DNA from: Bacteroidota bacterium
GTDB taxonomy: Bacteria > Bacteroidota > Ignavibacteria > Kapaibacteriales > UBA2268
Assembly (NCBI GenBank): GCA_017428585.1
Contig: JAFRQN010000045.1
Span: 1 to 11,031, forward strand
Length of the DNA stretch: 11,031 nucleotides
Reading direction: 5' to 3'
The notes beneath the pieces were generated by a model. The model did no database searches. It saw only the letters and a program-made list of their open reading frames with translations, and was not told where the DNA came from. Every line of letters starts with the position of its first letter. Position 1 is the stretch's first letter. A program made the position numbers and the translations under genes. Below, piece by piece: positions 1 through 6,623 of the stretch.

Positions 1-7
1 AATAACC

Positions 8-51
8 AAAAAAAAAGAGATTTTTTTTTTTCAACAAAACTCTCTTTTTTT
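8..51 (-). terminator. Hairpin terminator downstream of nuoD
   Basis: Bases 10-20 (seven A then GAGA) are the exact reverse complement of 41-51 (TCTC then seven T), giving an 11-bp stem with a 20-base loop. It begins 9 bases past the nuoD stop codon. Read on the minus strand the second arm runs into a T-rich tract (complement of the A run at 8-16), as in a Rho-independent terminator. The A/T runs on both sides could also let it stop transcription arriving from the left. The stem has only two G-C pairs, so its strength is uncertain. Confidence 0.6.
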
Positions 52-60
52 ATGAATCAA

Positions 61-1212
61 TTATCTGTCTACTTCTCCAAGAACTATATCTACACTGGCA
101 AGTATCATAATCAAATCTGCAATCATATACCCTTTTGTAATAAAAGGAAGTACACTAAGATTAGAGAAACTGCAAGAACGACAACGTACTCTTGAAGGTT
201 TAGGAGAACCATCACTTGTAATATAATAACCTAACTCACCTTTTGGACTTTCACAAGTATAATAAAATTCTCCAACAGGAGGTTTTATACGTTTAGGCAA
301 GGCAGCTCTAACATCACCTTCAAATGGCATTTGCTCAAGAGCTTGTTCAATAATTTTACAACTTTCTTCCATTTCTACTAAACGTACATACATTCTATCC
401 CAACAATCTCCGATAGTACCAACCTCTCCTTTACCAACAGCTACACTCCAATCAAATTTATCATAATTTAAATAATTTCTTGTTTTTCTTACGTCATACG
501 GAACTCCAGATCCTCTTAACATAGGTCCAGAACAAGAAAAGTTTATTGCCACATCTGCAGGTAAAATACCAACATTAGCAGTCCTTTCAATTAAAATTTT
601 ATTATATAAAAATAATTTATCAGCTTCTTTTATTCTTTCTCGTACAGCTTTTACAGCAGCTAAACAATCATCCTTAAAAGCAGGATATATATCACGCTGT
701 AAACCACCTATCCAGAAATAGTTATAAAGCAAACGCCCACCTGAACAGTTTTCCAATATTTTTAGAATAAGTTCTCTATCCATAAAGAAATAAAGGAATG
801 GTGAGTAAGCACCTGCATCCATTACAAAAGTTCCTAAAGCAATCTGATGATTAGCAATTCTATTTAATTCGGATAAAATAGTACGAATATATGTTACTTT
901 TTCAGGAACTTCTATACCTAATAATTTCTCCATTCCAAGAACATAAGGCAGTTCATTGTTTAACGAAGAAATATAGTCCAATCTATCAGTGAATGGTATT
1001 ACTTGAGGATAAGTAGAATTTTCGCTGCATTTTTCAAAACAACGATGCAAATAACCTATACGAGGCCATACAGCAGAAACTATTTCACCTTCAACTTCAG
1101 TTTCAAGACGCAAAACACCATGAGTTGATGGGTGTTGAGGTCCTAAATTAATGACCATACGTTCGGTATCTACACTACCATATTTAAAATCAAGAAGTTT
1201 TTTCTTTTGCAT
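61..1212 (-). CDS. nuoD: NADH-quinone oxidoreductase subunit D (complex I 49-kDa subunit)
   Basis: This is the 49-kDa-type subunit of the peripheral arm of proton-pumping NADH:quinone oxidoreductase. With NuoB it forms the quinone-reduction site at the cytoplasmic face of the membrane. The 383-residue length is normal. The family signature GPQHPSTHG is at residues 24-32, and TDRLDY at 75-80; H31 and Y80 align by spacing with the quinone-headgroup His and Tyr of Thermus Nqo4. The protein ends in the canonical IVLGEVDR. Two short stretches carry cysteines where the textbook sequences have HRG and RAPSF (HRCFEKC at 56-62; RSCSF near residue 348), which may be lineage features. The start is an ATG with an A/T-rich leader and no Shine-Dalgarno. 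It is the last gene of the J-K-C-D cluster, 72 bases after nuoC, and is followed by a hairpin terminator. The identification is secure. Confidence 0.97.
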   Translation of the reverse strand: MQKKKLLDFKYGSVDTERMVINLGPQHPSTHGVLRLETEVEGEIVSAVWPRIGYLHRCFEKCSENSTYPQVIPFTDRLDYISSLNNELPYVLGMEKLLGIEVPEKVTYIRTILSELNRIANHQIALGTFVMDAGAYSPFLYFFMDRELILKILENCSGGRLLYNYFWIGGLQRDIYPAFKDDCLAAVKAVRERIKEADKLFLYNKILIERTANVGILPADVAINFSCSGPMLRGSGVPYDVRKTRNYLNYDKFDWSVAVGKGEVGTIGDCWDRMYVRLVEMEESCKIIEQALEQMPFEGDVRAALPKRIKPPVGEFYYTCESPKGELGYYITSDGSPKPSRVRCRSCSFSNLSVLPFITKGYMIADLIMILASVDIVLGEVDR

Positions 1213-1284
1213 ATTTATATTTTTATATAACTTTAATTTCTAATTAAAATCTTATTATTTATAGATGCACAATTATATTTAGAT

Positions 1285-1773
1285 TTATTCTGGTCTATTT
1301 GGTGTTGTATCCATACCATGATATTCTTTTGGAGCAACATAATCTTTTCTTAAAGGATATCCTTCCCAATCTTCAGGACATAATATTCTTTGCAAATCAG
1401 GATGACCTTCAAATCTTATTCCAAACATATCATAAGCTTCACGTTCGTGCCAATTAGCAGCTTTCCACACTCTCTCAACAGTATCAATTATAGGATGTTC
1501 TCTATTTAATTTTACTTTTAATGTAAAATAGTGATTATGTTTTATTGAGTATAAATGATAAACTACACCAATAGAATCTTTATAATCCATTCCACATAAA
1601 TTTGATAAATAATCAAATTCCAAACCTTCCTCATCTCTTAAAAATAAACAAATTTCTTTTATATCTTCTGGTTTAACATTAGCATAACTATCAATATGCT
1701 CACCCTCAATAAATTCTATAATACTATCACCAAATTTATTTTGTAATTTTGTATAAATATCTTTTTCTGTCAT
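1285..1773 (-). CDS. nuoC: NADH-quinone oxidoreductase subunit C (complex I 30-kDa subunit)
   Basis: This is the 30-kDa-type subunit of the complex I peripheral arm, which packs against NuoD and NuoI and is structural rather than redox-active. It has 162 residues, a usual length for an unfused NuoC. The family signature is clear: ERVWKAANWHEREAYDMFGI at residues 100-119, followed by FEGHPDLQRIL and PLRKDY near 121-145. The start is an ATG whose leader contains AAAGGA about 8 bases upstream (minus-strand bases near 1782-1787), one of the few good Shine-Dalgarno sites in the window. That site lies inside the last codons of nuoK, and only 4 bases separate the two genes, so translational coupling is likely. 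NuoC and NuoD are separate genes here, not the fused NuoCD of E. coli. Confidence 0.96.
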   Translation of the reverse strand: MTEKDIYTKLQNKFGDSIIEFIEGEHIDSYANVKPEDIKEICLFLRDEEGLEFDYLSNLCGMDYKDSIGVVYHLYSIKHNHYFTLKVKLNREHPIIDTVERVWKAANWHEREAYDMFGIRFEGHPDLQRILCPEDWEGYPLRKDYVAPKEYHGMDTTPNRPE

Positions 1774-1777
1774 GTTA

Positions 1778-2098
1778 TTATTCCTTTAAATCCTTTATTT
1801 CTTCGACTTCTACATGTTTAAAGTTTTGATATATGTTAAGGAATATTGCTAATGCAACAGCTACTTCTGCAGCAGCAAGTACAATAACAAATATTGTTGC
1901 CACATGTCCTTCTATATTAATATTGCCATAAGAAGCACAGAAACGTGAAAATGCTATAAAGTTAATATTAGCAGAATTTAATATAAGTTCTAACCCCATT
2001 AAAACAAGTATTGCATTTTTACGAGTCAATACAGCAAAAATACCAAAAGCAAAAAGAATTGCACTTACAACAAGAAAATGAGTTAATCCGATTTCCAT
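1778..2098 (-). CDS. nuoK: NADH-quinone oxidoreductase subunit K
   Basis: This is a small membrane-arm subunit of complex I, homologous to MrpC and mitochondrial ND4L, which contributes to the proton path. The 106-residue length is typical. Three hydrophobic segments fit the three-helix fold (about 5-24, 29-52 and 66-91). The two buried glutamates essential in the family are present: E37 in GLELILNSANINF and E78 in LAAAEVAVALAI. The start is an ATG with an A/T-rich leader and no obvious Shine-Dalgarno. It lies 23 bases after nuoJ and 4 bases before nuoC. J followed by K is the normal neighbour pair, but K followed by C is not the canonical order. Confidence 0.96.
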   Translation of the reverse strand: MEIGLTHFLVVSAILFAFGIFAVLTRKNAILVLMGLELILNSANINFIAFSRFCASYGNINIEGHVATIFVIVLAAAEVAVALAIFLNIYQNFKHVEVEEIKDLKE

Positions 2099-2121
2099 AC
2101 TTATATACTTTTTTATTTTTA

Positions 2122-2667
2122 TTAATTTTTACGTCTTGCTATTAATGCCGCTCCTATAAACGCAACCAACAATAATATAGCAGCAGCAATAAAACCTATC
2201 AAATAATTAGTAAATAACAAATTTCCAATATCCTGTAATGTTGTTACAGGAAGTGTATCTATTGGTTTTTCATTCCAATCAGTAAATATATATAAAACAG
2301 ATAGCCCAACACCACAAATTACCGAGATAATCGCACCTATTGCTGTGGTTGTACTATCTATTGATAAAGCTGTCATTTTTACATTATTAATTTTTGATGT
2401 AAGCATCACACCAAAAATAATTAATGTCAAAATACCACCTATATAAACCATAATCTGAGTAACTGCAATAAAATCAGCTGCTAATAATGCATAAAGCCCA
2501 GCAACACCAAAAAAAGCGAATAATAAAGCCACAGCGGAATGCATTAATTTCCTTGATAAAATCGTTATCAAGCCTGCACCAACAACTAATGCAGCTAGAA
2601 TATAAAATACTATTGCATAAAAATCAATAGAGTTCTGTAAGTTATTTAATAATTCTGAGAGTGCCAT
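2122..2667 (-). CDS. nuoJ: NADH-quinone oxidoreductase subunit J
   Basis: This is a membrane-arm subunit of complex I (ND6 homologue) near the junction of the quinone site and the proton channels. It has 181 residues, the usual length, and five hydrophobic segments at about 17-37, 40-61, 65-89, 104-129 and 152-177. The third carries the family pattern QIMVYIGGILTLIIFGVML, whose conserved glycines form the pi-bulge seen in NuoJ structures. The C-terminus ends in a basic stop-transfer (ARRKN). The start is an ATG with an A/T-rich leader. It is the first nuo gene of this cluster, 55 bases after gcvPA. No convincing promoter was found in that gap, so co-transcription with gcvPA is possible. Confidence 0.94.
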   Translation of the reverse strand: MALSELLNNLQNSIDFYAIVFYILAALVVGAGLITILSRKLMHSAVALLFAFFGVAGLYALLAADFIAVTQIMVYIGGILTLIIFGVMLTSKINNVKMTALSIDSTTTAIGAIISVICGVGLSVLYIFTDWNEKPIDTLPVTTLQDIGNLLFTNYLIGFIAAAILLLVAFIGAALIARRKN

Positions 2668-2722
2668 ATTTATTAATAGATTTACTTATTTTTCTAAAAT
2701 AGATAAAATAAAAATATATTTA

Positions 2723-4066
2723 TTATTTACCAAACTTTTTCAAAAATGCTACTAATTTATCCATTTCTTCTTTTGTTCTCTTTTCAGTTACAGCAATTAA
2801 TAGTCCTTTCTTTACACCTTCGAAATTACAAGTGCTGATACCAGGCAATATACCTTCTTCAACACCTTTCTTAACTATTTCACAAGCACATTCATTAGGA
2901 ACATTAACATGGAATTCGTTGAAGAATGGAGTATTATTTATAGAGAACCCAGGAATTTTAGAAATTTGTTCTGCTAAGTAATGAGCTTTTAGCATAGATT
3001 GTTCAGCTACTTCTTTTATTCCTTCACGACCCATTGTTGCCATATAAACAGTAGCTGCCAACATGTATAACCCTTGATTTGAACAGATATTAGAAGTTGC
3101 TTTTTCTCTTCTTATATGTTGTTCACGAGTTTGAAGAGTAAGAACAAATCCTCTTTTACCATCAAGATCTTTAGTTATACCAGCAACTCTACCAGGCATT
3201 AATCTTGAAAATTCATTTTTACAAGCAAATATTCCTAAATAAGGTCCACCATAGTTTAAAGGAAGTCCTAAGGATTGTCCTTCGCCAATAACAATATCTG
3301 CATTATATTTCCCAGGAGCCTCTAATACTCCTAAAGTTATAGGATTAACAAAAACTATAAATAAAGCTTTGTTAGCATGAGCTATTTTTTCTATTTCAAT
3401 AACATCCTCTAAACTACCAAAAAAATTAGGTTGTTGTACAACAACAGCTGCAGTTTGATCAGTTACAGTTTCTTGCAATTTTTTTAAGCAGCAACTGCCA
3501 GTTTCTTTATCTGCAATATGTTTAAATACTAAATTAGACCCAGCACTAATTGTATTAGCAGTTTGTATATAATGAGGATTAACAGTACCAGCAAAAACTA
3601 TTTCTTTTCTTTTAGTTTTCTTTGCTGCCAACATAACAGCTTCTGCTGTTGCCATTCCTCCGTCATATAAAGAAGCATTTGCAATATCCATGCCTGTTAG
3701 TTGGCATATCATTGATTGATACTCATACATAGCTTGTAAAGTACCTTGAGAAACTTCTGCTTGATATGGAGTATAAGATGTTTTAAATTCTGGTCTATTT
3801 ATAACAGAATCTACTATAGAAGGTGTAAAGTGATCATAAGCACCACCTCCCATAAAACAAACATGAGAATGAATTGATATATTTTTCTTTGCATAATTTT
3901 CAAGCAAACGTACAACTTCATATTCAGATAATGCTTCAGGTAAGTCTAATTTTTTATTTAATCTAACTTCCTGTGGAATAGCAGTTATGAGTTCATCAAA
4001 TGATTTTACTCCTATTTTTTCTAGCATTTGCTGTCTATCAGCATCTGTATTTGGAACAAATGACAT
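2723..4066 (-). CDS. gcvPA: Glycine dehydrogenase (decarboxylating) subunit 1, split P-protein
   Basis: This is the N-terminal half of the glycine cleavage system P-protein, which decarboxylates glycine and passes an aminomethyl group to the lipoyl H-protein. In organisms with the split form, this subunit pairs with GcvPB, which holds the PLP-binding lysine. The 447 residues match the usual GcvPA length, so it is a complete subunit rather than a broken full-length P-protein. Visible family motifs are GGGAYDHFTP (73-82), YTPYQAEVSQGTLQ (98-111), NASLYDGGMATAEA (130-143) and REQHIRREKATSNIC (314-328). The start is an ATG with AAAGG about 7 bases upstream, a plausible Shine-Dalgarno. No gcvPB, gcvT or gcvH is in the window. 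It follows the PorX terminator and a promoter-like site and precedes nuoJ by 55 bases. Confidence 0.96.
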   Translation of the reverse strand: MSFVPNTDADRQQMLEKIGVKSFDELITAIPQEVRLNKKLDLPEALSEYEVVRLLENYAKKNISIHSHVCFMGGGAYDHFTPSIVDSVINRPEFKTSYTPYQAEVSQGTLQAMYEYQSMICQLTGMDIANASLYDGGMATAEAVMLAAKKTKRKEIVFAGTVNPHYIQTANTISAGSNLVFKHIADKETGSCCLKKLQETVTDQTAAVVVQQPNFFGSLEDVIEIEKIAHANKALFIVFVNPITLGVLEAPGKYNADIVIGEGQSLGLPLNYGGPYLGIFACKNEFSRLMPGRVAGITKDLDGKRGFVLTLQTREQHIRREKATSNICSNQGLYMLAATVYMATMGREGIKEVAEQSMLKAHYLAEQISKIPGFSINNTPFFNEFHVNVPNECACEIVKKGVEEGILPGISTCNFEGVKKGLLIAVTEKRTKEEMDKLVAFLKKFGK

Positions 4067-4127
4067 TTTTTAACCTTTATATCTAAATTTTATTAAAATA
4101 ATTTTTTCTGTAATTTTTATCTTTATA

Positions 4128-4135
4128 CAAATATA
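4128..4135 (-). promoter_or_regulatory. Candidate Bacteroidetes-type -7 element for gcvPA
   Basis: On the minus strand this reads TATATTTG, a full match to the Bacteroidetes sigma-A -7 consensus TAnnTTTG. It sits 62 bases upstream of the gcvPA start and downstream of the PorX terminator, where a promoter is expected. I see no good -33 TTG box at normal spacing. A 10-bp A/T-only inverted repeat (4133-4142 with 4149-4158) touches its upstream side. Such a short motif can occur by chance in DNA this AT-rich. Confidence 0.4.
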
Positions 4136-4180
4136 ATAAATTTTAATTAATTTATTATTATTAAATTATTATATTTAAAT

Positions 4181-4216
4181 AAAAAATAGCATTTAGATTT
4201 TTCTATATGCTATTTT
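4181..4216 (-). terminator. Hairpin terminator downstream of porX
   Basis: Bases 4183-4192 (AAAATAGCAT) are the exact reverse complement of 4207-4216 (ATGCTATTTT), a 10-bp stem with a 14-base loop. On the minus strand the second arm runs into six T, partly shared with the stem. It starts 23 bases after the porX stop codon and before the gcvPA promoter candidate, so it fits a Rho-independent terminator separating porX from gcvPA. Confidence 0.6.
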
Positions 4217-4238
4217 CGTTATATATTAATTATATAAG

Positions 4239-5825
4239 CTATTTCGGTTCTAATTTTATAAATGGAATAACCATCTCTTCCAAAGAAATTCCTCCATGTT
4301 GAAAACTATCTCTGAATTTAGCCATATACTGATGATAATCAGTTGGATAGACAAAATAATAATCTTCTTTGGCAAATACATTGCTAACTGTTATTCCAGA
4401 ACTAGGTATTTTAAATAATGTTGGATCTGTCATTTGCAAAGCAGCTTTTTTATCAGAATTTACATTTTTACCAAACTTATATCTTAAATTTGTAGAAGTA
4501 TCTTTATCTCCTAATACCTTTACGCCTCTCAAACATCTTATTGACCCATGATCTGTTGTAATAAATACCTTTGCATCTTTCTGAGTAGAAATAGTTTTTA
4601 AAATATTAAATAAACTTGAATACATAAACCATGAACGAGTAAGCGACCTATAAGCAGCTTCATCAGGTGCTATTTCCTTCAAAATAGCATGATCACTTCG
4701 AGAATGAGCAATCATATCAACCGCATTAATAACAATAGCAGTTATATTGTTTTGCATATATTTTTCAAATTCTCGTTCAATCTTCTTGCCGAAATCTGTA
4801 TCAAATATTTTTATAAATGAATACTTATTGCCATGTTCAAACCTATTGCGCTTTAACCAAGCCTCAAACAATTCCTTCTCAAATGCATTTTGTTTATGAT
4901 CCTCACTATTGTTTTCAACAGCCCAATATTGAGGATAATATTTTTTTATATCAATAGGATATAGACCTGCAAATAATGAATTTCGTGCATAAGGAGTAGC
5001 GGTTGGCAATATAGAACAATATAAATTTGTATCAAATGTATAATAGGATGCCAGCATTTCACGAAGTACCATCCATTGATCAAAACGTAAACAATCAATT
5101 ACTATTAAATAAATATTTTCTTTTTGAACTTTTAATGTTGGCTTCAAAAAATAGTCTAAAATATGAGGCGACATTATAGGATTATTATCGTCTCGTTCGT
5201 TATCCTTATGAGCTAACCATTTTATATAATTTGATTCTACAAATTTAGAAAATTCCAAATTACATTCACGCCATTTCCCTCTAAGGGTCTCCTGCAAACC
5301 TGAATCCTTTATTTTATCTAATTCTACACTCCAATTAACTAACTTGTTATATACTTCCTTCCATTCCTTCCAATTTAAAGGCATCAACATTTGAGAAGAT
5401 AATTGAGAAAATCCAGATAAGTAGTTTTGAGTAAATTTTTCTTTGCCAATACGCTCAGCATCAAGAAATTTTTTACAAGCCATTAAAACTTGAGTAGGAT
5501 TAATAGGTTTGGTTAAATAGTCATTAATTTTATGACCAATAGCTTCTTCCATTAAACTTTCTGTTTCATTTTTTGTAGCCATAACAACAGGAATATTGCT
5601 GTCAAACGCTCTTATAGCAACTAACGTTTCAAGTCCTGTCATTCCAACCATCATTTCATCAAGAAATATTAAATCTACTTTATTTTTTTTCAAAATATCG
5701 ATAGCATCGGTTCCATTTGTACTTGTTAGAACCTTATAACCACGTTGTTCTAATAGCATTATATGAGGTTGTAATAATTCTATTTCATCATCAACCCAAA
5801 GTATACAATGTTGTAGCTTTTCCAT
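4239..5825 (-). CDS. porX: PorX-type response regulator with C-terminal PglZ domain
   Basis: This is a two-domain regulator of the PorX family, which controls type IX secretion genes in Bacteroidetes, classically with the kinase PorY and an ECF sigma factor. Residues 1-120 are a receiver domain with the acidic pair D12/D13, phosphoacceptor D56 (FLDEMM), T84 and K106. A helical linker follows. Residues 230-528 form an alkaline-phosphatase-like PglZ domain with metal-site candidates D244 (VIDCLRFDQW), the Thr of LPTATPYAR (275 or 277), D370 and H374 (NAVDMIAHSRSD), D425/H426 (TTDHGS) and H510 (QHGGISLEEM). PglZ domains of PorX are reported to have phosphodiesterase activity on cyclic oligonucleotides. 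All these residues are intact. The length (528) is normal. It starts at ATG, stops at TAG, and has its own promoter-like site and terminator, so it is probably a single-gene unit. No PorY-like kinase or secretion gene is adjacent. Confidence 0.93.
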   Translation of the reverse strand: MEKLQHCILWVDDEIELLQPHIMLLEQRGYKVLTSTNGTDAIDILKKNKVDLIFLDEMMVGMTGLETLVAIRAFDSNIPVVMATKNETESLMEEAIGHKINDYLTKPINPTQVLMACKKFLDAERIGKEKFTQNYLSGFSQLSSQMLMPLNWKEWKEVYNKLVNWSVELDKIKDSGLQETLRGKWRECNLEFSKFVESNYIKWLAHKDNERDDNNPIMSPHILDYFLKPTLKVQKENIYLIVIDCLRFDQWMVLREMLASYYTFDTNLYCSILPTATPYARNSLFAGLYPIDIKKYYPQYWAVENNSEDHKQNAFEKELFEAWLKRNRFEHGNKYSFIKIFDTDFGKKIEREFEKYMQNNITAIVINAVDMIAHSRSDHAILKEIAPDEAAYRSLTRSWFMYSSLFNILKTISTQKDAKVFITTDHGSIRCLRGVKVLGDKDTSTNLRYKFGKNVNSDKKAALQMTDPTLFKIPSSGITVSNVFAKEDYYFVYPTDYHQYMAKFRDSFQHGGISLEEMVIPFIKLEPK

Positions 5826-5894
5826 TTTATTTTCTTTTTTATTCTTAAAAAATATAGTAGAAACGTCTCGTTAGAATACCTATTATTATGTTAA

Positions 5895-5902
5895 CAAAGC
5901 TA
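5895..5902 (-). promoter_or_regulatory. Candidate -7 promoter element for porX
   Basis: On the minus strand this reads TAGCTTTG, a match to the Bacteroidetes -7 consensus TAnnTTTG, including a G and a C that make a chance match slightly less likely than an all-A/T one. It lies 70 bases upstream of the porX ATG. A TTTG is present upstream (complement of CAAA at 5931-5934) but 28 bases away, further than the usual -33 spacing. Confidence 0.35.
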
Positions 5903-5905
5903 TTG

Positions 5906-5927
5906 TATATTATATACGTATAATATA
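5906..5927. repeat. Palindrome TATACGTATA with imperfect arms upstream of porX
   Basis: Bases 5913-5922 form a perfect 10-base palindrome centred on CG. The flanking TATAT (5906-5910) and ATATA (5923-5927) also pair, with a 2-base bulge. It lies just upstream of the porX -7 candidate, between the positions expected for -10 and -35 contacts, where a dimeric regulator could bind. This is positional inference only. Confidence 0.3.
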
Positions 5928-6014
5928 AATCAAAATTTCATTTATATATAAAATAGACTATAATGTTCTATAGTGAATATCATAATTTATTATTATATAG
6001 CTATAATAACTAAT

Positions 6015-6506
6015 TTATTTAATTACAGTTAGCTCAACTTCAGCTACTCCATCAATAATCATATCTAAAGCCTGTGCAGCAACAAATGATAAATCAATAA
6101 TCCTTCCAGAAACAAAAGGACCTCTGTCATTTATTCTAACTACAACACTTTTCCCATTACTAATGCGTGTAACACGAACCATAGTTCCAAAAGGTAAATC
6201 TCTATGAGCTGCAGTAAATTCATTTTGAGAAAAAACTTCACCGCTGGCAGTTATCTTTCCCTGAAATTTATCACTATAAAATGATGCATATCCAACCATA
6301 CCATTTATTATAGAAGGATCTTTTTTATCATTATTATCTAAATTATTTATATCATGTTTTCCAAATTTTGATTTAGAATCTTTGTCATATTGTGTATTAT
6401 ATTTCCCTTTTATATCACTTGAAAATCTTATTGTAGGAGTACAGCTACACATAAAAATTAATAATACAGATAATACACAAAATATTTTTCTAAATATCAT
6501 AGTCAT
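6015..6506 (-). CDS. rlpA: RlpA-like lipoprotein with double-psi beta-barrel domain (septal ring lytic transglycosylase family)
   Basis: This is a small outer-membrane-type lipoprotein of the RlpA family. In Pseudomonas the family member is a lytic transglycosylase acting on peptidoglycan strands that lack stem peptides. Residues 1-21 are a hydrophobic signal sequence ending in a lipobox-like MCSC with C22 as the probable lipidated cysteine (C20 is an alternative). A polar Asn/Asp/Lys-rich linker (about 30-66) leads to the double-psi beta-barrel at 72-163, with [38 protein letters not shown] and GRIIDLS. H101 and D127, matching the catalytic His/Asp pair of the family, are present. There is no C-terminal SPOR domain, so septal targeting through denuded glycan is not evident. 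At 163 residues it is a short form. The start is ATG at 6506; a second in-frame ATG two codons in is also possible. Confidence 0.92.
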   Translation of the reverse strand: MTMIFRKIFCVLSVLLIFMCSCTPTIRFSSDIKGKYNTQYDKDSKSKFGKHDINNLDNNDKKDPSIINGMVGYASFYSDKFQGKITASGEVFSQNEFTAAHRDLPFGTMVRVTRISNGKSVVVRINDRGPFVSGRIIDLSFVAAQALDMIIDGVAEVELTVIK

Positions 6507-6552
6507 TTACTATTAAATTTATTTAAATGTTCAACAAATAATATAACATTTA

Positions 6553-6560
6553 CAAAAATA
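6553..6560 (-). promoter_or_regulatory. Candidate -7 promoter element for rlpA
   Basis: On the minus strand this reads TATTTTTG, matching TAnnTTTG, 47 bases upstream of the rlpA start. It lies in the 104-base AT-rich gap after the MATE gene. No convincing -33 box is seen, and a T-rich match of this kind is weak evidence. Confidence 0.25.
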
Positions 6561-6594
6561 ACATAAAAAAATATAAAATGAAAATTGAAAATAA

Positions 6595-6623
6595 TAATCA
6601 AAACATACTTTTATACTTGATTA
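6595..6623 (-). terminator. Weak hairpin at the end of the MATE gene
   Basis: Bases 6595-6601 (TAATCAA) and 6617-6623 (TTGATTA) form a 7-bp stem with a 15-base loop that spans the stop codon of the MATE gene. Only a mixed TTATTTT follows on the minus strand, so it is a poor terminator, and read-through into rlpA is possible. Confidence 0.2.

Larger units (their letters stand above)
5826..6014. other. 189-base AT-rich intergenic region between rlpA and porX
   Basis: No gene is visible here. On the minus strand it holds, in order from rlpA: a palindrome TATAGCTATA (5996-6005), a weak 6-bp hairpin ACTATA/TATAGT (5957-5962 with 5969-5974) that could help end rlpA transcription, a palindrome TATACGTATA (5913-5922), and a TAnnTTTG promoter-like element (5895-5902). 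The region is long for this compact window and is probably the control region of porX. Confidence 0.5.

Noticed and set aside
1..51. Long A and T runs as a sequencing artefact or repeat element
   Set aside because: The runs form part of a hairpin with exact arms right after nuoD, which is adequately explained as a terminator.
1232..1248. 7-bp A/T hairpin (TTTAATT/AATTAAA) between nuoC and nuoD
   Set aside because: It is short, has no G or C, and no T-tract follows in the right place, so it cannot be distinguished from chance in this composition.
2723..4066. gcvPA as a truncated or frameshifted full-length P-protein
   Set aside because: The length and C-terminus match the stand-alone GcvPA subunit, and downstream sequence is intergenic then nuoJ, with no remnant of the C-terminal half.
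4369..4551. 60-codon open frame on the + strand opposite porX
   Set aside because: It lies across conserved PglZ-domain sequence and has no independent evidence.
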